Source: Eukaryota sp. TZLM1-RC
Taxonomy: Eukaryota > Metamonada: BaSk clade
NCBI GenBank assembly: GCA_040285825.1
Contig: JAUPSS010000004.1
Location: 5,711,658-5,775,657 of the forward strand
Length of the DNA stretch: 64,000 bases
Reading direction: 5' to 3'
The notes below the pieces were generated by a model. The model searched no databases. It had not been told where the DNA came from and worked only from the letters and a program-made list of their open reading frames with translations. The translations under genes and the position numbers were made by a program. This document shows, piece by piece, positions 58,187 to 64,000 of the stretch (positions are counted from its first letter, which is position 1; every line of letters starts with the position of its first letter).

Positions 58187-61100
58187 TTACCCATGAAGAG
58201 ACCTTCTTCGTGAGTTAATGATTCCTGGTTGATGATCTCTGGGGGAGAAGACGTGGTCCTTAATGATGTCAATTAATTTGCTGAATTTAACATTTCTATT
58301 TTTATAAATTTTCTTATTTTTGTTACTGATAACTACCTCCAAACCTTTTCCGCCTTCAACATTATCGTTTGTCACAGTAACGACAATTTTGGCTTTTTTG
58401 CAATCCAAATCTCCTTGGCTTAGAGGGCTATGAACGCACAGACCCATTGATCTCAGGTGCGTCGCGACCTTGACTTGTGGAGCAACAAGCGCGAGATTGG
58501 AAGCATTTTTGCGAAGAACAATAGCGAAAGCTGGTGGTATCTCCTCACCAATCAGTTTCCTTCTTAATTCCATCAAAAGGTTAACATCAATTTCAAATCC
58601 CACGTAATAATAATAAGAATTGTTGAACTTACGTTTAAAAAGACCACCAGCAAAATAGGTTGAACATTCAACAGAAAAATCGACCAAATTTTGGTTGTTT
58701 TTCTGTGAAAAATAAGGATCATACTTCAAAATTTGCCCCAATCCCAATTGAATAAGTGTAGAACAAAAGATAGAGACAATATCATGATCTTTTGGTAACT
58801 CCCCGCCTAATTCTACTATAGATTTATAGTTGTTAAAGGATTCCTCTAAGCAAGAAGCTGGTGGCAAAGATTCAAAAACAGTCGTACTGAAATTAATTTG
58901 AGGTAAATTAATTCTTGAATTCTCCAATAAATCCGAATAAAGAGCAAAAGATAGTAATTGTAGAAAGGAACAAAAAAGCAAAACACGTTCCCTAAAAGAA
59001 GAAGATTCATAAGGAACCAGCTCAGTGTAAGTCAAATAAAAATGTTGAACGTTTTCCTTTACCACCTTGAATGTTTCATAAATAGGTGAATTTAAACCAG
59101 TTTCAATTGCTGAGCTAATAAACCAGGACAAATAGCAAAACTTTTTTGGTAAAATGGTTCCAAATTTAGTAACATCTGGGTTAGGTAATGGGACATACAT
59201 TGCCCCAAACAATTCAAGCATTGTCGTCATCGTGCGAAGTACTTCCCCCAAGGTTGAGTAATAAGATATTGGTTTTACTGTGGAGACTGTCTGGTTTGAT
59301 GATGGAATTGAGGATTTGAGCATTAATATTTGGTTAATCTTTGATAATACTTCAGGATCCTTAATTTGCTCAATTTGACCTAATAAAGTCTTTATAGGAA
59401 TATTTGAAAAGAAATCATTGAAAATTTCCTGGGCAGATGGTCTTTTTGCAGGGTCTTTATGAGTCATTTTACGGATTAATTCAGCAATTCGAGGGTAATT
59501 TTGGGTTAAGCTAGCTGGTAACTCAGTTTCATATAGATTATTTAATAGAAAAATCCTTTCAGACTGAGTGACACAGGGGAAATAAATCTCAAACAAAACA
59601 ATTCCTGCAGCATAAATATCTAATTTGGTACTGTAGAAATCAATTTCTGACAAATTAGAACTCCTTAATTCAGGAGCCATATAAAGAGCCGTCCCACCAT
59701 GGCCACCATCTGAGCAAAATAATTGATGTTTTTCAGAAACAGTAAGTCCAAAATCACCTATTTTACAGCTACCAATGTCATCATCATAAACATCAGAATC
59801 AGAATCAATCAAAATTGACTGAGAACCGACCGAACCTCTTCTTTTCTCTGTATTTCTCTGAATTAAAATGTTTGCTGGCTTAATGTCCCTGTGAACCAAC
59901 AAAGAATTACAGTGAATGTCAACTAATCCAAGAATAATCTCCTTGAATAATCTTAATTTAGTTGCATCAGAAAAAAAGGTTTCCGTATCTAACTGACGCT
60001 GAATAGCATCTTTGAGAGTATCATCACAGAATTCCATTTGAATCAGCAAAACCATTGGCTCTTCTGGATCAGGTAATTGACTGGGAGTTTCCAAAGAGGA
60101 AAGTGGTGACGTTTTGGGTGACGTTTGGGTGGTGTCGTCTTCAAAAACAATGAAATCATCAAAATCATCAGACAAATTATTTGACAATTGAGGTGAAAAC
60201 TCAAACTGATCTGATTCTGTATCATATTCGCTTTCTGCAGAGTCCACGGCAGAGCAAAGTAGGGTGCTCGATAGTGTTTCGCTCCTTGAAACACGATGGG
60301 TGATGTAAGACATTGACCTTCGTAATCCTGATTTGATTGAAACTTCACTCCTGAAGGATTCAGATTCAATCAAACTGGATTGATTGTTAACCGTTCGACT
60401 GTCATCAACTGTCGAATCGTATGAACAACCAGGACTCTTATCCAAGGAAGTCAATGCCGTAACTGTTTCCTTATCAAGTTTAGATAGTGGTTCTTTCCAA
60501 GTATGAAAATAACTGACAACGTGGTTAGAATGAATTTTGGAGAGAGCCACGGCTTCTTTGACTGCTTCATTCACATCCGATTCCCTTGCCATTAACACTT
60601 GCTTTATCGCGTAGGTATTACCGTCTATTTTGTTTCTGCACTTCACTACTCGACCCCCTCCGCCTCTTCCTAGTTCACAAATCTGCTCAAAGAATGTTTG
60701 GTAATGAGATTGTATGTGTGAAACCTCAGGAGTGAATGACATCAGTTTTCTATCAGCTGACGTCAGTGAAGTGGAAGGTAACGGAGCTGAGGAGCATGGG
60801 ATGGATGGAACTGTTGGGGTATGGGTGGACTGTGGAAGAGGAGAAGCGGGGATGGGGGAAGGGGGTGATGAAGCTGGTTTGAGCGAGGAGAGAAGAGTCC
60901 TACGAGCAGAAAAGACACGGGATTGCTCTTGCTTGGTGAGGAGGCGTTCAGAGGAAAGTTTGGAATGAGGAGAGAGGAGAGTCTTGTCAGGGGTTTTGGT
61001 TTCCAAGTAGCTACGTGCTTCGTAGAGGAGAGCGAAAAGCATCGGAGAACCAAGATGGGAATGTGCAATGGACCGAAGACGTTCGAGTAACTTAGCAGAA

Positions 61101-61330
61101 ATGTCAGATGAAACTTCAAAGATTGACATTTCAGGGATGGTATTAGGATACTGTGTGGAAAGAAGAAACTTGAATTTAAACATAAGGTCATGGACAGCGA
61201 GTAGGATTTCACAACCAATAGGCCAAGTGTATGAAGTAATAGTGACCTTGAACGCTATAAGAGGTTCCAAGACAGAAAGTTCTTCACGTATATCATCTCG
61301 AATAGAATAGGACGAGTTTGAATGATGCAT
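58187..61330 (-). CDS. GCN2: GCN2-type eIF2-alpha kinase (RWD, kinase, HisRS-like)
   Basis: Intronless 1047-residue kinase, expected to phosphorylate eIF2-alpha on amino-acid starvation. Residues about 10-110 form an RWD domain (YPNTIPEMSI). A Ser/Pro-rich linker (about 115-200) follows. Kinase residues 210-645: glycine loop GRGGGGRVV (221-229), AIK lysine 243, a large acidic/Ser-rich insert (about 285-424) as in eIF2-alpha kinases, HRDIKPAN (480-487), a second acidic insert, DFG 526-528, APE 552-554, Arg630. Residues about 690-1030 resemble a degenerate HisRS plus anticodon-binding region, weakly. No pseudokinase domain lies between RWD and kinase, unlike yeast and animal GCN2 (about 1600 residues). 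The ATG at 61328-61330 is chosen because RWD starts soon after it. The only host gene seen, and it is unbroken. Confidence 0.85.
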   Translation of the reverse strand: MHHSNSSYSIRDDIREELSVLEPLIAFKVTITSYTWPIGCEILLAVHDLMFKFKFLLSTQYPNTIPEMSIFEVSSDISAKLLERLRSIAHSHLGSPMLFALLYEARSYLETKTPDKTLLSPHSKLSSERLLTKQEQSRVFSARRTLLSSLKPASSPPSPIPASPLPQSTHTPTVPSIPCSSAPLPSTSLTSADRKLMSFTPEVSHIQSHYQTFFEQICELGRGGGGRVVKCRNKIDGNTYAIKQVLMARESDVNEAVKEAVALSKIHSNHVVSYFHTWKEPLSKLDKETVTALTSLDKSPGCSYDSTVDDSRTVNNQSSLIESESFRSEVSIKSGLRRSMSYITHRVSRSETLSSTLLCSAVDSAESEYDTESDQFEFSPQLSNNLSDDFDDFIVFEDDTTQTSPKTSPLSSLETPSQLPDPEEPMVLLIQMEFCDDTLKDAIQRQLDTETFFSDATKLRLFKEIILGLVDIHCNSLLVHRDIKPANILIQRNTEKRRGSVGSQSILIDSDSDVYDDDIGSCKIGDFGLTVSEKHQLFCSDGGHGGTALYMAPELRSSNLSEIDFYSTKLDIYAAGIVLFEIYFPCVTQSERIFLLNNLYETELPASLTQNYPRIAELIRKMTHKDPAKRPSAQEIFNDFFSNIPIKTLLGQIEQIKDPEVLSKINQILMLKSSIPSSNQTVSTVKPISYYSTLGEVLRTMTTMLELFGAMYVPLPNPDVTKFGTILPKKFCYLSWFISSAIETGLNSPIYETFKVVKENVQHFYLTYTELVPYESSSFRERVLLFCSFLQLLSFALYSDLLENSRINLPQINFSTTVFESLPPASCLEESFNNYKSIVELGGELPKDHDIVSIFCSTLIQLGLGQILKYDPYFSQKNNQNLVDFSVECSTYFAGGLFKRKFNNSYYYYVGFEIDVNLLMELRRKLIGEEIPPAFAIVLRKNASNLALVAPQVKVATHLRSMGLCVHSPLSQGDLDCKKAKIVVTVTNDNVEGGKGLEVVISNKNKKIYKNRNVKFSKLIDIIKDHVFSPRDHQPGIINSRRRSLHG

Positions 61331-61602
61331 AAATCTAGCACATACGCCAGTGTATCAAGGAAAGTTGGAAATCCTTTTCAGTTTGTTCCGGTGTTCAGAA
61401 TTACCCTTTACACTTGTGAACACGTGTACGGTGCCAACATGTGTCCGACACGTGTCCAAAGCTGATGAACATGTGAACAGAGTGTTCATCCGACGATATC
61501 GTTGATACAACTTTATTGTGCAAAAACATAAAAATAAACATATTGAAACAAAACTACAGGTTTTCGTAATAAGAAGGATCTACATTGTCTTCAAGTAGTA
61601 CA
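61331..61602. other. Kinase upstream region
   Basis: About 270 bp between the kinase start and element C3. No open frame of note. It should hold the kinase promoter on minus; the E-box-like cluster at 61421-61475 is the only structure I see. Confidence 0.55.
61421..61475. promoter_or_regulatory. Cluster of four CA(C/T)GTG sites upstream of the kinase
   Basis: CACGTG at 61421-61426 and 61449-61454, CATGTG at 61438-61443 and 61470-61475, within 55 bp and 91-145 bp upstream of the kinase ATG. The two CACGTG copies are palindromic (ACACGTGT). Such sites bind bHLH or bZIP factors in many eukaryotes; function here is inferred from clustering and position only. Confidence 0.45.
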
Positions 61603-62504
61603 TAATATATGCAGCTCGGCTGTTTTAAATCAAGATCTTCACTCATTGTTATTGGAAAAGAGTGTTTGTGAAAATAAGTCATCAGATTCTTCACTTTTTG
61701 TAACCATTGTACCACGAAGATTTGGATTGTGTGCCACTAATGAAGCATTTGTAACAAAAATAAGATTATATTTGAATATCCCCATTAATCAATTATTATC
61801 AAAAGAAAAATGTATTTGTTCGAATTCACCTCAACTCACTTTGCGCCATGACTTGAATTGTTCTAAATTGATAACTTATCGTTATTCATTACATGATGCT
61901 GTTAGAGACACTGTTTTCAATATGGCACAAACTGCAAGAATATCGTGTATCAAAGAGCCTCTGATGAAGGAAACACTTTCTCTGAATAATTTTAATTCTG
62001 ATGATAGAGGTGATGTATACTGTAATTGATTTGATAACTCTGAAGCTATTGTTAACTTTGTCTCATGTAATGTTGCAAATGATACTTTGGTTCACAGAAG
62101 AAAACTTAATCCTGTGAGTGCTCTTGATTTTAAAGCAAAAGAAAAACATAGAAAATATGACAAAGATATTGAAGAAGCTAATGCTGGTAGAAATACACAG
62201 ATATTTTTTATTGCTTTTCCATTTTCGATAAACGGAAGATTATCAGTTGATGAAACTTTTATGAATGACTTCCAAAAATGGTTCAAGAAAAAACAATGAA
62301 AAGATTTTATATTTTTATGGCGTTCCCGGATTCAATTTGCCATTATTAATAGATTACCTCGGTTTTTCAATCGAATAAAAGAAGCTTTAGCTAGACAGCA
62401 AGCAGATCAAGATTTTGTAGAGGAAATCTTGGTTCAATGATATTCGTCCCATTAGTTATAAATTAATTTAATTAAGTACGCATGTTCATTAAATATTTGA
62501 TTTG
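61603..62504 (+). mobile_element. Family C LINE fragment C3 upstream of the kinase
   Basis: Plus-strand 5'-truncated C element (from the NICSSAVLNQDLHS segment), TSD AGTAGTACA at 61594-61602 and 62505-62513. It is more diverged than C1, C2 and C4, with substitutions as well as indels: TGA after RGDVYCN (about 62028), loss of codons near 62248, a frame shift at 62278, and the final stop changed to CAA-TGA. Knuckle CICSNSPQLTLRHDLNC and RGDVYCN are still visible. Confidence 0.87.
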
Positions 62505-62513
62505 AGTAGTACA

Positions 62514-62715
62514 ATCGAGCCTTCACCGTCATGCTCTGGAACCCCAATAAGATATTCGTCATTCCAGGGTAAAAATTCTTCTGAAGAACTAACACAGGCT
62601 AATTGATATTTCAGTATTAAGATTACTTACAAGAATACGAAGTCATCCAACAACTGTGCACTCATTCTGTTTCTTTTCTTCGTTTTGATAATTGAATAAA
62701 AAATGTCCTACTGCT
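62514..62715. other. Unassigned intergenic stretch
   Basis: About 200 bp between C3 and the direct repeat. No coding frame, no match to families A-G, no hairpin of note. Confidence 0.5.
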
Positions 62716-62845
62716 GTTGTTACTGATAAACTAACCTGGTAGACACATGAGAAATTCACATGATGACTTTGCACTTGTTCAAGAACAAATGTTTTTATTA
62801 ATAAAGCTCTCTTTTCTTCTTTTCATTTTTGGTTTTTCTGCCTAA
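62716..62845 (+). repeat. Diverged direct repeat, copy 1 (LTR- or leader-like)
   Basis: Starts GTTGTTACTGATAAACTA and ends TTTCTGCCTAAC. It matches 63675-63803 with scattered substitutions and small indels. It contains the near-inverted repeat ACTTGTTC-AA-GAACAAAT and a TTATTAATAAAGCTC segment. It leads directly into the Gag-like frame. Confidence 0.65.
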
Positions 62846-63629
62846 CTGCATCAATAATTATTGGCCCTCATTGCAAATGTTATCTACACGCGTACTACAA
62901 TCGTTTTTTGCTTCTATGGAAGTGGATGATGTTCTGTTGTTCCTTCAACAGTGGAAGGTGTACTCTTCTGTTACACCGAAAAAGGACCTTGTTCCAGCAA
63001 GGCTCCTCGTTGACCCCTTCTTGTTAGAATCATTGGTTCTCACAAGACCTGGGGTTGATTCATCCAATGAAATGTTTCTGGATCACTCAAGATCCTCCAC
63101 CTCGTTTTCCTCGTACGAGGAATTCAACTTGGTGATGTCTGAGTTGAAGGTTGATGTTCGTAAGGGCGACGTCCGTGAACGTATGTCCTGCTAACTGACA
63201 CGTTTTTATCACGCGAAAAACAAGGCTTCCGGACTGAAATTGCCTGACTCAGCCTTCATGCTCAGATTCGCCAAGGGTATTCTTCCATTAGGATTGCAGA
63301 ATTCTCTTATTTTTCGAATTCGGGACGAGGTATTACCCGATTTTCCTACATTGGTAAATACCGCAGAGGATGAACTACTTGATTGCACGTGAATAGCTTT
63401 TTAAAACAGGTTTTCAAAGACTGTTTCTGAAAATACTGACTCTGTGCGTCAAGCTGGTATAAAGTCTCGTTCATCCCATAGATTTCGCAATCTGACTGAC
63501 GGTACATGTTTCAAACGTCATCAGAAAGATCATCTAGCTCGTGATTGCCCCTCTAAAATCAAGCACGAACTAAATCATCTCCACCATGTGCCACAGTATC
63601 TCACAAATCCCCTATTTTCATTATGTTAA
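62829..63629 (+). pseudogene. Gag-like protein relic of an LTR-type element, copy 1
   Basis: Broken frames on plus. 62829-63194 gives an acidic protein with no family I can name. The next frame (about 63213-63390) includes LPDSAFMLRFAKGILPLGLQ and LVNTAEDELLDCT, then a stop. The third (63444-63629) has CFKRHQKDHLARDC: a CX2CX4HX4C knuckle with its second Cys changed to Arg. A capsid-like segment followed by one knuckle fits Gag of Ty3/gypsy-like elements, but no protease, RT or integrase is visible. Confidence in Gag is moderate and rests mostly on the knuckle plus the repeat structure. Confidence 0.5.
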
Positions 63630-63674
63630 ATGGTTGACGACACTGTTGAAAAAAAATGGGAAGAAGTAGTGTTG

Positions 63675-63803
63675 TTGTTACTGATAAACTAGGCTGGTGG
63701 ACAGATGAGGAATTCACGTGATGACGTGGCACTTGTTCAAGAACAAGTATCTTTATTAGTAAACGCTCTTTTCTTCTATTGATCTTTAGTATTTCTGCCT
63801 AAC
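63675..63803 (+). repeat. Diverged direct repeat, copy 2
   Basis: Counterpart of 62716-62845, offset by about 959 bp. It has the perfect inverted repeat ACTTGTTC-AA-GAACAAGT at 63731-63748. It is followed after TTTCTGCCTAACGG directly by the late Gag segment, so the early Gag part present in copy 1 is missing. Confidence 0.65.
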
Positions 63804-64000
63804 GGTATCAGCAGAGGATAAATTACTTGATTGCACACGAGTAGCCTCTTGGAACAGGTCTTCAAAAACTGTTTCTGTAAATACTGACTCTGTGCGTCGA
63901 GCTGGTATGACGTCTCGTTCATCCCATAGGTTTCGCAATTTGACTGACAGGACATGTTTTAAATGTCATCAGAAAAGTCATCTAGCTCGTAATTGCCCCT
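63804..64000 (+). pseudogene. Gag-like relic, copy 2, cut by window end
   Basis: Frame reading AEDKLLDCTRVAS, then SSHRFRNLTDRTCFKCHQKSHLARNCP, the same segment as copy 1 but with an intact CX2CX4HX4C knuckle. It continues past 64000. The early Gag part is absent. It is an independent, less decayed copy and shows what residues copy 1 lost. Confidence 0.55.

Noticed and set aside
60714-61310. Open frames overlapping the kinase 5' end on plus and in another minus frame
   Set aside because: Low-complexity shadows of the Ser/Pro-rich kinase linker with no recognisable domain.
58187-61330. Introns in the kinase gene
   Set aside because: The frame is open from RWD to the C-terminus and all kinase motifs occur in order without gaps needing splicing.

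Overview
The window is eukaryotic, AT-rich DNA from an organism I cannot name. It carries one host gene, an intronless GCN2-type eIF2-alpha kinase on the minus strand (58187-61330). Nearly all of the first 57.9 kb is a graveyard of non-LTR retrotransposons (LINEs) inserted into one another. The evidence is poly(A) or A-rich 3' ends, 5' truncation, target-site duplications (TSDs) of about 6-16 bp, and pol proteins with an AYMDD reverse transcriptase. Family letters A-G and copy numbers are my own labels.  All families share one pol plan: an N-terminal CCHC knuckle, a zinc ribbon (CX2C-X15-CX2C), an RT, a GGxGF...AAFxGG thumb region, a C-X-C-X7-9-H-X3-C knuckle, and a restriction-like endonuclease (RLE) core of the form R(R/G)(A/G)D-X13-D. 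No APE-type endonuclease is seen. The plan fits the RLE-encoding side of LINEs (R2/R4/CRE/NeSL/HERO), but the insertions show no common target site.  Layout: 1-4851 family A on minus, split by element D. 4852-13651 is a family B copy (B1) interrupted by A3, a 79-bp B fragment and full-length C1. 8293-29850 is a head-to-tail array of four about 2.01-kb B units (U0-U3) that differ in which nested insertions they carry. 29853-33174 is a nearly complete B element (B5). 33175-46709 is family E on minus, where one copy (E1) is spread over 12.3 kb by nine first-level insertions. 46710-57919 holds B9, a mosaic, E3 (hosting a full-length A that itself hosts a full-length B8), a C relic and F2. 57920-61600 is the host locus. 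61603-62504 is an older C copy upstream of the kinase. 62716-64000 holds decayed Gag-like fragments with a CCHC knuckle and a diverged direct repeat, probably an LTR-element relic.  No pol gene here reads as one intact frame; most breaks are one-base homopolymer changes, so assembly error and true decay cannot be separated from this sequence alone. Families A, B and E share a nearly identical 5' leader and protein start although their bodies differ. The nests allow relative dating: E1 is older than everything inside it, and the A and C insertions in the tandem units predate at least part of the array's amplification.
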